DNA from: an uncultured Flavobacterium sp.
Lineage (GTDB): Bacteria > Bacteroidota > Bacteroidia > Flavobacteriales > Flavobacteriaceae
Assembly: GCF_946479975.1 (NCBI RefSeq)
Contig: NZ_CAMLIX010000049.1
Location: 1-23,409 of the forward strand
Length of the DNA: 23,409 bases
Direction: 5' to 3'
Under the pieces are notes generated by a model, which had not been told where the DNA came from, ran no database searches, and saw nothing but the letters and a program-made list of their open reading frames with translations. Shown here piece after piece: positions 17,041 through 23,409 of this stretch (position 1 is the stretch's first letter; every line of letters starts with the position of its first letter). The translations under genes were made by a program, and so were the position numbers.

Positions 17041-18510
17041 ATGAATAAAAAAATTATACTAGTACTTATTGGCTTTACTGAAATTGTTTTTTCGCAGACA
17101 TTCAGAAAACCATTAATCTCTGCAATTAAAGAAAAAGACCTTAGAACAGATCTTTATCAAATGGCAGCAGATCATTTTAATGGGCGGGAGGCAGGAACAT
17201 TGGACGAGCTGAAAGTTTCTGTATGGCTGGCTGATAAAGCAAAGGAGGCTGGCATGTTACCTGCCGGAGATGACGGTACATTTTTTCAGTTTTTTGATCT
17301 TTACAGGCATCAGGTAAGTCCAAATACCAAAGTTAGAATAGGGCAGAAGGACTATAAATTATGGAATGAAGTTTTAATAGCCGAAACGACCAATAATAAA
17401 GTCGATGCACCATTACTGTATTTGGGAGCTGTATCGGTTAAAGAACTTGAATCCATTGATGTTAAAGGAAAAGCGGTCGTTATACTGGCATCAAAAGACG
17501 GAATATCAGATAATATTTCGCTTTTTGACCGACGCTATCCTGGCTTTGTTAAACAGAAATATTATGAGCAGTTAAGTTATAAAGGAGTGGCAGCACTAAT
17601 TATTGTTGCAGACGAATTAGGAGAAGAAAGCTGGTCGCAGGTGGAACCGCAAATGAAACGTGGAGTTTATGGAGTGGAAGGTTATCGCGATAAAATTCCT
17701 GTTCCTCCAAGAATGCCGGCTTTCTGGATGCATAATGAGCAGCTCGAATTTTTAAAAACAACTAAAGAAAACTTAAAAGCTGAAGTTATTTCAGAAACCT
17801 ATAAATATCCTTCAGTAAATGTTGTCGGTAAAATTGAAGGAACTGATACTAAATTAAAGAGTGAATACGTTCTTTTTAGCGGACATCAGGATCATGATGG
17901 TATCAGACAAAAATATGGACAGGATTCTATTTATAACGGAGCCGATGATAATGCTAGTATGTGCGTGGCGATGCTTGCCATTGCAAGAGCATATAAAAAA
18001 CAGCCAGGAAAGAGAACAGCATTATTTGTATTTCATGGATCAGAAGAACGTGGTTTATTAGGCTCAAATTGGTATGCATCACATCCCACTGTCCCTTTAA
18101 AAGATATTACGGCAGTATTAAATGGCGATATGATTGGCAGAAATGATGTGAATCAGGCGGCACTTTTAGGATCTACAGAACCTCATAAAAATTCAATTGA
18201 ATTGGTTGATGCTGCCCTAAAAGCCAATAATGAAGGACCAAAATTTGAGTTGGATAAGTATTGGGATAAACCAGAGCATCCTGAATATTTTTACCTGCGT
18301 TCAGATCATATTTCGTATGTAGATAAAAAGGTTCCTGCTGTATTTTTTACGAGTGTTTTACACAGTCAGTACCATACACCAATGGATGAATCTGAAAATA
18401 TAGATTACACTAAATTACACAAAATGACAGAATGGATTTATAGAACTGGATGGATTCTCTCTAATGAAATCGAGAGACCAAAGTTTCTAACAAAAAGCCA
18501 AAATAAATAG
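17041..18510 (+). CDS. Exported M28 family zinc aminopeptidase
   Basis: The 489-residue protein begins with a signal peptide (IILVLIGFTEIVFSQ). Residues about 120-255 form the inserted PA-like domain, and the catalytic M28 domain has all expected residues: His282 and Asp284 (GHQDHDG), Asp302 bridging the two zincs (GADDNAS), Glu335 as base and Glu336 as ligand (HGSEERG), Asp363 (NGDMIG) and His445 (QYHTPMD). M28 enzymes remove N-terminal residues from peptides in the periplasm or outside the cell. It follows the M16 gene by 127 bp with a terminator between, so it is probably transcribed separately, yet its activity would complement an endopeptidase acting on imported peptides. Exact residue preference cannot be told. 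Confidence 0.93.
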   Translation: MNKKIILVLIGFTEIVFSQTFRKPLISAIKEKDLRTDLYQMAADHFNGREAGTLDELKVSVWLADKAKEAGMLPAGDDGTFFQFFDLYRHQVSPNTKVRIGQKDYKLWNEVLIAETTNNKVDAPLLYLGAVSVKELESIDVKGKAVVILASKDGISDNISLFDRRYPGFVKQKYYEQLSYKGVAALIIVADELGEESWSQVEPQMKRGVYGVEGYRDKIPVPPRMPAFWMHNEQLEFLKTTKENLKAEVISETYKYPSVNVVGKIEGTDTKLKSEYVLFSGHQDHDGIRQKYGQDSIYNGADDNASMCVAMLAIARAYKKQPGKRTALFVFHGSEERGLLGSNWYASHPTVPLKDITAVLNGDMIGRNDVNQAALLGSTEPHKNSIELVDAALKANNEGPKFELDKYWDKPEHPEYFYLRSDHISYVDKKVPAVFFTSVLHSQYHTPMDESENIDYTKLHKMTEWIYRTGWILSNEIERPKFLTKSQNK

Positions 18511-18613
18511 ATTTATTCTGTTTTTAATGTATCATAAATACATTGGTTTTTCATTTATTTTATTAGAAGTATTTTGAATTAGTAAGCATTACGACTAACT
18601 TGAAAAACCTTAG

Positions 18614-18641
18614 AAAGAGCTATTTGCATAAATAGCTCTTT
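18614..18641. terminator. Bidirectional intrinsic terminator
   Basis: AAAGAGCTATTT (18614-18625) and its exact complement (18630-18641) form a 12-bp stem with the 4-base loop GCAT, followed by a T-rich stretch. It lies between the convergent M28 gene and HxlR gene and can serve both. Confidence 0.85.
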
Positions 18642-18689
18642 TATTATTTTCAGTCTTTTTCTTTGCGCAGTATAGCAACATATTTAATG

Positions 18690-19103
18690 CTATTGATTTG
18701 ACTCCAGTTCTTTAAAAGCGTTTTTAATAAATCCTTCTTTGTCAGCATTCATCAATGCCAGCAATTCCTTTCTTTCTTCCGGAATGTCCGTATATTTTTC
18801 CGCCCAAAGATTAATTTCAACCAGTATCGGAATTAAATCCATTCCTTTCTGTGTCAATTGATATAATACTTTGGCTTTACTATCTGGATGTTCCAGTTTC
18901 TGAATAATTCCGTTTTCTTCCAATGAAAGAAGTCGGGCAGCTAAAATGTTAGTTGCTATCTTCTCATCAGACTTCGCTAATTCACCATAGGTGCATTTTT
19001 TTTTAAGCATCAAATCCCTCACAATCAACAGCGACCACTTGTCACCAAAGGCTTCAAGTGAAAAACTTACGGGGCAGTCTGATCTCTTCTTTTGAGTTTT
19101 CAT
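18690..19103 (-). CDS. HxlR-family transcriptional regulator
   Basis: The 137-residue protein has the family pattern: N-terminal DCPVSFSLEAFGDKWSLLIVRDL with the conserved Cys10, the helix segment CTYGELAKSDEKIATNILAARL (37-58), LEENGIIQKLEHPDSKAKVLYQLTQKG (the wing), and a longer C-terminal tail of about 30 residues beyond the core. It is divergent from a short-chain dehydrogenase gene. The 102 bp between the two starts contain two matching inverted repeats of the CTTGC/GCAAG type and opposing -7 elements, so it probably controls both its own gene and the dehydrogenase. It is only distantly similar to the HxlR protein at 378-743. The effector is unknown; Cys10 makes thiol-based sensing possible. 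Confidence 0.92.
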   Translation of the reverse strand: MKTQKKRSDCPVSFSLEAFGDKWSLLIVRDLMLKKKCTYGELAKSDEKIATNILAARLLSLEENGIIQKLEHPDSKAKVLYQLTQKGMDLIPILVEINLWAEKYTDIPEERKELLALMNADKEGFIKNAFKELESNQ

Positions 19104-19120
19104 AAAATAAATTTAAAATC

Positions 19121-19137
19121 ACTTGCTTTTTGCAAGT
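19121..19137. promoter_or_regulatory. Operator candidate 1 for the HxlR regulator
   Basis: ACTTGC (19121-19126) and GCAAGT (19132-19137) form a perfect dyad with a 5-base spacer. The TTG within the left arm (19123-19125) stands 21 bp before the plus-strand -7 element at 19147, so binding here would cover the -33 region of the dehydrogenase promoter. Confidence 0.65.
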
Positions 19138-19146
19138 AAATGTATT

Positions 19147-19154
19147 TATATTTG
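19147..19154 (+). promoter_or_regulatory. -7 promoter element for the short-chain dehydrogenase gene
   Basis: TATATTTG fits TAnnTTTG exactly, with a TTG 21 bp upstream (19123-19125) as a possible -33 element and the ATG about 50 bp downstream at 19206. Confidence 0.6.
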
Positions 19155-19156
19155 CA

Positions 19157-19171
19157 CTTGCATTTCGCAAG
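19157..19171. promoter_or_regulatory. Operator candidate 2 for the HxlR regulator
   Basis: CTTGC (19157-19161) and GCAAG (19167-19171) repeat the arms of the first site with the same 5-base spacer; the centres of the two sites are 35 bp apart. The site lies just downstream of the plus-strand -7 element, about where transcription of the dehydrogenase would begin. Confidence 0.65.
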
Positions 19172-19179
19172 CAAATATA
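19172..19179 (-). promoter_or_regulatory. -7 promoter element for the HxlR gene
   Basis: On the minus strand 19179-19172 reads TATATTTG, an exact match that mirrors the plus-strand element at 19147. Transcription would start near 19165 and run through both operator candidates before the ATG at 19103. No -33 TTG is visible at the right distance. Confidence 0.45.
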
Positions 19180-19205
19180 GAGATAATAAATTAAATAGAA
19201 AAATT

Positions 19206-19973
19206 ATGGAATTAAAAGGCAAGACAATTTTGATTACTGGTGGTTCTGCGGGAATTGGATTAGAGGCTGCAAAACAGTTTATTACAGAAGGTGCTAAAGT
19301 AATTATAACAGGACGGGACCAGAAAAAACTTGATTTGGCTAAAAAAATGTATCCGTCAATTACAACAATCCAAAGTGATGCATCAAACAAGGAAGCGGCC
19401 GAAGCATTATATAATGAAATCGACAAATTAGGAGGGATCGACATTTTGTACAACAATGCAGGAATTATGAACGGCCAAGATAATCTGGGCATAAGCAGCG
19501 AAAAACATTTTGAAAAAGCAGCCGCAGAGATCAATACCAATTATTTAGGGATTATACTTTTGAATAATCTATTTATGGATATGCTGAAATCCAGAAAAGA
19601 AGCAGCGATTATCAATACCTCATCCATCTTAAGTTACACGCCGTCGATCCTAGTGCCAACTTATTCAGCGTCAAAAGCTGCGGTTCGTTTTTATACAGAA
19701 GCATTAAGAGAGCATTTACGTTTTATTAGAAGTAATGTAAAAGTATTCGAAATATTACCGCCTCTTGTAAAAACAAATATGTCAGAAGGCATGGATGGTA
19801 ATTCGATCACACCCGATATTCTGATAACTGGTTTAATTAAAGGATTGAAAAGTAATACCTATACGATTCGTGTTGGAGATACAAAAGCCATTTATGTACT
19901 AAGTCGCTTTTTGCCAAAGCTGGCTCATAAATTAGTAAATAAAAATACAGTGAGTCTAAAATTACAATCATAA
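19206..19973 (+). CDS. Short-chain dehydrogenase/reductase, DltE-like
   Basis: From the ATG at 19206 the product is 255 residues, the normal SDR size. The Rossmann-fold cofactor motif TGGSAGIG is at 11-18, NNAG at 83-86, the catalytic Ser near 139-140 (NTSS) and the Tyr-Lys pair in YSASK (Tyr153, Lys157). The pattern matches SDRs annotated as DltE-like oxidoreductases. Substrate is unknown. The frame is open further upstream to 19140, but those 22 codons would run through the second operator and give an untypical N-terminus (MYLYLHLHFA), so the later start is chosen. Divergent from an HxlR regulator that is the likely repressor or activator, a frequent pairing in Bacteroidota. Confidence 0.92.
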   Translation: MELKGKTILITGGSAGIGLEAAKQFITEGAKVIITGRDQKKLDLAKKMYPSITTIQSDASNKEAAEALYNEIDKLGGIDILYNNAGIMNGQDNLGISSEKHFEKAAAEINTNYLGIILLNNLFMDMLKSRKEAAIINTSSILSYTPSILVPTYSASKAAVRFYTEALREHLRFIRSNVKVFEILPPLVKTNMSEGMDGNSITPDILITGLIKGLKSNTYTIRVGDTKAIYVLSRFLPKLAHKLVNKNTVSLKLQS

Positions 19974-19998
19974 CACGCTATAATTTGGGTTGAATAAA

Positions 19999-20017
19999 AA
20001 ATGAACACTGTTCATTT
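19999..20017. promoter_or_regulatory. TetR operator candidate upstream of the regulator gene
   Basis: AAATGAAC (from 19999) and GTTCATTT (to 20017) form a perfect 8-bp dyad around ACT. It lies just upstream of the -7 element at 20025, within the promoter, so binding would block transcription of the tetR gene and probably the genes after it. Confidence 0.75.
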
Positions 20018-20024
20018 AATTTTA

Positions 20025-20032
20025 TATCTTTG
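20025..20032 (+). promoter_or_regulatory. -7 promoter element for the tetR-efflux operon
   Basis: TATCTTTG fits TAnnTTTG and lies 39 bp before the tetR ATG. No clear TTG stands at the -33 distance; the operator occupies that stretch. A further short dyad, TTGCC (20042-20046) and GGCAA (20054-20058), lies in the leader. Confidence 0.5.
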
Positions 20033-20071
20033 CTTTTATACTTGCCATACTAAGGCAAAATAAATAGATAT

Positions 20072-20689
20072 ATGAGTACAGCCGAAAGAAAAGCACGAGA
20101 GAGAGAAGCCTTGAAGGCGCTAATACTAAAGGCGGCTAAAAAGCTTTTCGTAGAAAAAGGAATCGAGCAGACTACCATAAGAAACATAGCAGACGAAATT
20201 GATTACAGCGTAGGTACGGTATATGTCTATTTTAAAGATAAAAATGCCATTTTGCATGATCTGCATTCAATAGGTTTTCAGGAACTAGGAAGTTATTTTC
20301 AAGATTTATTTACAATTGCAGATCCAAAAGAGCGATTAAAAAAAATGGGGAGCTCCTATATAAAATTCGCTTTAGAAAATGCAGAAATGTACGATCTAAT
20401 GTTCAACTTAAAAGCGCCAATGGAATTTCTGGAAAATTCTGATAATGACAGTTGGGATGAAGGTGCGGTGACTTTTAGTTATGTAAAGAAAACGGTGGGA
20501 GAATGTATTGCTGATGGTCATTTTATAGGACATAATGCAGAGGCACTGTCTTTTATGGTCTGGAGCCTGGTTCATGGAATGTGCTGTTTGGAAATCAGAC
20601 AGCGAACGAAGGGAGTAAAATTTACAAATCCGGATACCATATTATTTGATGGATACAATGAATTTTTAAAAATAATAGAAAAGCTGTAA
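20072..20689 (+). CDS. TetR-family transcriptional regulator
   Basis: The 205-residue protein has the TetR N-terminal DNA-binding region at about 14-60: ILKAAKKLFVEKGIEQTT, IRNIADEIDYSVGTVYVYF and KDKNAILHDL, with the recognition helix in the middle part. The C-terminal ligand domain is helical (YIKFALENAEMYDLMFNL and SFMVWSLVHGMCCLEI), resembling the WHG-type effector domain. It leads an operon for a TolC/HlyD/RND pump, and the same inverted repeat (TGAAC-N3-GTTCA) occurs before it and before the tolC-like gene, so it is very probably the local repressor of the pump, lifted by a pump substrate. The inducer cannot be told from sequence. Confidence 0.94.
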   Translation: MSTAERKAREREALKALILKAAKKLFVEKGIEQTTIRNIADEIDYSVGTVYVYFKDKNAILHDLHSIGFQELGSYFQDLFTIADPKERLKKMGSSYIKFALENAEMYDLMFNLKAPMEFLENSDNDSWDEGAVTFSYVKKTVGECIADGHFIGHNAEALSFMVWSLVHGMCCLEIRQRTKGVKFTNPDTILFDGYNEFLKIIEKL

Positions 20690-20710
20690 AGTTTTTTTTA
20701 TAACAAAAAA

Positions 20711-20723
20711 TGAACAACGTTCA
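20711..20723. promoter_or_regulatory. Second TetR operator candidate, before the tolC-like gene
   Basis: TGAAC (20711-20715) and GTTCA (20719-20723) with a 3-base spacer repeat the core of the site at 19999-20017. It lies in the 45-bp gap between tetR and the tolC-like gene. No good -7 element was found beside it, so it may act as a roadblock or serve a promoter inside the end of tetR. Confidence 0.65.
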
Positions 20724-20734
20724 AATTATAAACA

Positions 20735-22075
20735 ATGTACAAAATGAAGATAATTTTAAATTTTACCATGCTGTGTTTTGGATATCTCGGATATTCGCAA
20801 AGCATCTTAGACAGCTATATACAAGCTGGTCTAAAGAACAATGAAGTAATAAAGCAGCACACTTTTGATATTAACAAAAGTATGTATGCTTTAAAAGAAG
20901 CGAAATCCCTTTTTTATCCAACGGTTTCCTTAAACGGAAGTTATACGAAAGCAGAAGGCGGAAGAACAATTGACATCCCGATTGGAGATATGCTGAATCC
21001 GGTTTACACTACCTTAAATCAGATTACCAATTCAAACGCATTTCCAATGTTGGAAAATCAGTCGGTTTTGATTAATCCAGATAATTTTTATGATGCTAAA
21101 ATTCATACCACAATGCCATTGCTGAATTTTGAGATCATTTATAATAAAAGAATTAAAACCCAGCAGACTTCACTTCAAAAAATTGAACTCGAAATCTACC
21201 AAAGAGAGCTGGTAAAGGAAATCAAAATTGCTTATTACAAATATATGCAGTCGGTTGAGGGAGTTAAAATTTATGAAGATGCTTTGGCTTTGGTAAAAGA
21301 AAATCAAAGAGTGAATCAGGCTTTGTTTAGAAATGAAAAAATAAACCGTACTGCAGTTTTACGAAGCGATAACGAGGTGATCCGCATTCAGGCCAATTTA
21401 GAAACTGCCAGACAAACCAGTAATAATGCCCGATCGTATTTTAATTTTTTATTGAATCAGAAACTTGACACCGCTATAGAAATAGAGGAAAATGAAATTC
21501 CGCCAATCGGAGCTGTGGCAGAAAACACTCAAAATAGGGAAGAGCTGCAAAAGCTCACGCAGGCAAAAGAAATAAACGAAAATGTAAGCAAATTGACCAA
21601 CTCATACTGGCTGCCAAAAGTAAATGGTTTTGCCGATTTCGGAATTCAGGATTTTGATTTTGAAGCAGACAAAAACTCACGCTATTATTTTGCCGGAGTA
21701 GGTCTGGAGTGGAATATTTTTTCGGGCAATAAAAACAAATGGAAACTGAAACAAGTTGAAGAAGATAATAAAAAAATCATTTCACAAACCGATAATGTAA
21801 AACAGCAGTTTTTGCTTCAGTTTCAGGTTTCACAGAACAATCTAAAATCGGCTTTAGAGCAATTCAATGCTGATAAAAATCAAAAGCAGTCGGCCAAAAA
21901 ATACAATGATGATATTACCAAATTGTACAAAGAAGGTCAGGCGATTTATATAGAACTGCTGGATGCACAGAACCAATGGGTAAATGCGCAGCTTAACACC
22001 AATATTTCGCTTTATAACTCTTGGATTGCTTTTGCACAATTAGAAAGAGCCAACGCCACTTTTACTTTTAACTAA
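20735..22075 (+). CDS. TolC-family outer-membrane efflux protein
   Basis: The 446-residue product has a signal peptide (MKIILNFTMLCFGYLGYSQ, from the Met at residue 4) and two similar halves typical of outer-membrane efflux proteins. Each has a helix-rich segment: about 105-230 with IYQRELVKEIKIAYYKYMQ and ENQRVNQALFRNEKINRTAV, and about 310-440 with FSGNKNKWKLKQVEEDNKK and YNDDITKLYKEGQAIYIELLDAQ. The second beta region contains WLPKVNGFADFGIQ. TolC-like trimers form the outer-membrane exit duct of tripartite pumps; the adaptor and pump genes follow directly. ATG at 20744 is an equally good start and sits right at the signal peptide. Confidence 0.92.
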   Translation: MYKMKIILNFTMLCFGYLGYSQSILDSYIQAGLKNNEVIKQHTFDINKSMYALKEAKSLFYPTVSLNGSYTKAEGGRTIDIPIGDMLNPVYTTLNQITNSNAFPMLENQSVLINPDNFYDAKIHTTMPLLNFEIIYNKRIKTQQTSLQKIELEIYQRELVKEIKIAYYKYMQSVEGVKIYEDALALVKENQRVNQALFRNEKINRTAVLRSDNEVIRIQANLETARQTSNNARSYFNFLLNQKLDTAIEIEENEIPPIGAVAENTQNREELQKLTQAKEINENVSKLTNSYWLPKVNGFADFGIQDFDFEADKNSRYYFAGVGLEWNIFSGNKNKWKLKQVEEDNKKIISQTDNVKQQFLLQFQVSQNNLKSALEQFNADKNQKQSAKKYNDDITKLYKEGQAIYIELLDAQNQWVNAQLNTNISLYNSWIAFAQLERANATFTFN

Positions 22076-22086
22076 AAACAAAAATC

Positions 22087-23172
22087 ATGAAATTAACGAT
22101 TCAAAAATATCTAAAAAAACATATTGCAGGTTCTAAAAAAGGGTTGGTCATATTGCTTGTTTTACCGCTTTTTTATGCCTGCAAAGAAGAAAAAAAGGAA
22201 AATTCACCCTTTGAAAGCGCAGATGTTATACCGGTTAAAACAGCTCCAGTAGAATCTTTTGCTCTTAACAATACGATTAGCGCATCAGGTTTGGTAACAA
22301 CTGAAAATCAAGCAAATTACGGATTTAAAATTGGCGGAATCATCAATCGAATTTATGTCGAAGAAGGCCAGTTTTTTAAGAAAGGTCAGCTCTTGGCATC
22401 ATTAGACGAAACAGAAATCAATGCCGGATTGAATCAAACCGATTTAAATTTAAAAAAATACGAACGCGATTATAAACGTGCGAGCAATTTGTACAAAGAC
22501 AGTGTGTATACATTAGAACAGCTTCAAAATACTAAAACGGGGCTTGACATTGCTAAAAAGCAGAAAGATGCGGTGGCTTTTAATGCTCGCTATTCTAAAA
22601 TTTATGCTGCAGCAGATGGTTTTGTTTCCAAAAAAATAGCAAGCGAAGGCGAGGTAGTTGGCACAGGATCTCCAATTCTGGCGATAAATGAAACCAGTCA
22701 GAACAATAATTATCTACTAAAAGTTGGTTTGACTGATAAAGAATGGGCCACGGTAAAAGTAGGACAGAAAGCTGTTGTAACACTTGACGGTTATCCTGAT
22801 GAAAAATTCGATGCCTTTGTTTTTAGAAAATCGCAGGCGGCGGATGCTGCTTTAGGTTCTTTTCAGGTCGAATTAAAACTGAACCTTAAAAAAAGCAAAC
22901 CAGCAGTCGGAATGTTTGGAAAAGCCGAAATAAATGCAGAACACTCAGAAGATTTTATCATCATTCCATATAATTCGCTTATTGAAGCAGACGGAAACAA
23001 AGCGTTTGTTTTTATTGTAGCAAACAACAAAGTAAAACGTCAGCCTGTGACCATTAATAAATTTGAGAACAATAAAGTATTCATCAAAGATGGTCTACAG
23101 AAAACAGATCAGATTGTGATTTCAAACAGTGCTTATCTCAACGAAGAATCAACCATCAAGATCATTAAATAA
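22087..23172 (+). CDS. RND efflux periplasmic adaptor subunit (membrane fusion protein)
   Basis: The 361-residue protein begins with a hydrophobic leader ending in LPLFYAC, so Cys32 is a probable lipid anchor, as in AcrA-type adaptors. The body has the adaptor layout: first half of the lipoyl-like domain (YGFKIGGIINRIYVEEGQFF, then KKGQLLASLDETEI), a short helical hairpin (about 118-160, LNQTDLNLKKYERDYKRASN, LEQLQNTKTGLDIAKKQ), the second lipoyl half (ARYSKIYAAADGFVSKKIAS, EGEVVGTGSPILAI), then a beta-barrel and membrane-proximal domain ending in DQIVISNSAYL. It lies 11 bp after the TolC-like gene and 8 bp before the pump gene, so the three are one operon. Confidence 0.94.
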   Translation: MKLTIQKYLKKHIAGSKKGLVILLVLPLFYACKEEKKENSPFESADVIPVKTAPVESFALNNTISASGLVTTENQANYGFKIGGIINRIYVEEGQFFKKGQLLASLDETEINAGLNQTDLNLKKYERDYKRASNLYKDSVYTLEQLQNTKTGLDIAKKQKDAVAFNARYSKIYAAADGFVSKKIASEGEVVGTGSPILAINETSQNNNYLLKVGLTDKEWATVKVGQKAVVTLDGYPDEKFDAFVFRKSQAADAALGSFQVELKLNLKKSKPAVGMFGKAEINAEHSEDFIIIPYNSLIEADGNKAFVFIVANNKVKRQPVTINKFENNKVFIKDGLQKTDQIVISNSAYLNEESTIKIIK

Positions 23173-23180
23173 TCAGTATC

Positions 23181-23409
23181 ATGAAAATAACAAACTTTGC
23201 TGTTAAAAATTATCAGTTTACGCTGATTATATTTCTACTGGTTGCTGTGGTTGGGTATCTTACCCTTTTTACCATGCCAAGGGCAGAAGATCCTTCAACG
23301 CATCCGCCGCAATATTTAATTACGGTAATTTATCCTGGAACAAGTCCGAAGGATATGGAAGAGCAGGTTGTAAAACCCATCGAAAACAAAATTTACGGAC
23401 TCGAAAACA
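23181..23409 (+). CDS. RND efflux pump inner-membrane subunit, N-terminal part (cut by window edge)
   Basis: The first 76 codons are present and run off the right edge. The start MKITNFAVKNYQFTLI, the first membrane helix (about 13-31), MPRAEDP, and the periplasmic segment VIYPGTSPKDMEEQVVKPI followed by EN are the standard beginning of AcrB/CusA-type RND pumps, which normally continue to more than 1000 residues. With the adaptor and TolC-like genes immediately upstream it completes a tripartite efflux system driven by the proton gradient. The substrate class cannot be decided from this part. Confidence 0.92.
   Translation, partial: MKITNFAVKNYQFTLIIFLLVAVVGYLTLFTMPRAEDPSTHPPQYLITVIYPGTSPKDMEEQVVKPIENKIYGLEN

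Noticed and set aside
18526..18544. AATGTAT/ATACATT stem-loop after the M28 gene
   Set aside because: It is AT-only apart from one pair per arm and weaker than the clear terminator at 18614-18641, so it is not called separately.
19140..19205. Longer start for the dehydrogenase at 19140
   Set aside because: The extra 22 residues run through the operator and promoter elements and do not resemble an SDR N-terminus; MELKGKTILITGG at 19206 does.

Overview
The window looks like a piece of a chromosome from the Bacteroidota, most likely Flavobacterium or a close relative. The visible reasons are very AT-rich DNA, SusC/SusD-type outer-membrane genes, an ECF sigma/FecR pair, a GldA/GldF/GldG-type ABC module, and several promoters with the Bacteroidota -7 element TAnnTTTG. 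Genus and function are inferred from motifs recognised by eye; no search was run.

Layout. Positions 1-93 hold the first 31 codons of a leftward gene for an exported protein. Positions 151-329 look like the remains of a frameshifted gene. An HxlR-type regulator (378-743, minus) is divergent from a small NTF2/SnoaL-like exported protein (862-1320, plus). A strong bidirectional terminator (1427-1460) separates that gene from a leftward GH97 glycoside hydrolase (1499-3346). After about 630 bp of non-coding AT-rich DNA comes the central block on the plus strand: ECF sigma factor (3975-4562), FecR anti-sigma factor (4747-5790), an 8-bp tandem repeat (5791-5861), SusC with an N-terminal STN signalling domain (6025-9420), SusD lipoprotein (9433-10809), ABC ATPase (10868-11815), a fused GldF-GldG-like permease (11827-14088) and an M16 zinc protease (14100-16913). 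A terminator follows (16950-16977), then an exported M28 aminopeptidase (17041-18510) and another bidirectional terminator (18614-18641). The right third holds a second HxlR regulator (18690-19103, minus) divergent from a short-chain dehydrogenase (19206-19973), and a TetR regulator (20072-20689) leading a TolC/HlyD/RND efflux operon whose pump gene runs off the right edge.

How the genes may work together. Sigma, FecR and the STN domain of SusC form the parts of a trans-envelope signalling circuit in which substrate binding at the outer membrane releases the sigma factor. SusC/SusD would import a large substrate. Two exported zinc peptidases just downstream suggest that the substrate is peptide rather than glycan, as in the RagAB systems. 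The ABC module packed between SusD and the M16 protease, with 11-bp gaps, makes this a multi-part locus of unproven function and the most interesting part of the window. The nearby GH97 is on the other strand behind a long gap and need not belong to it. The two right-hand regulators each have clear inverted-repeat operator candidates beside the genes they probably control.
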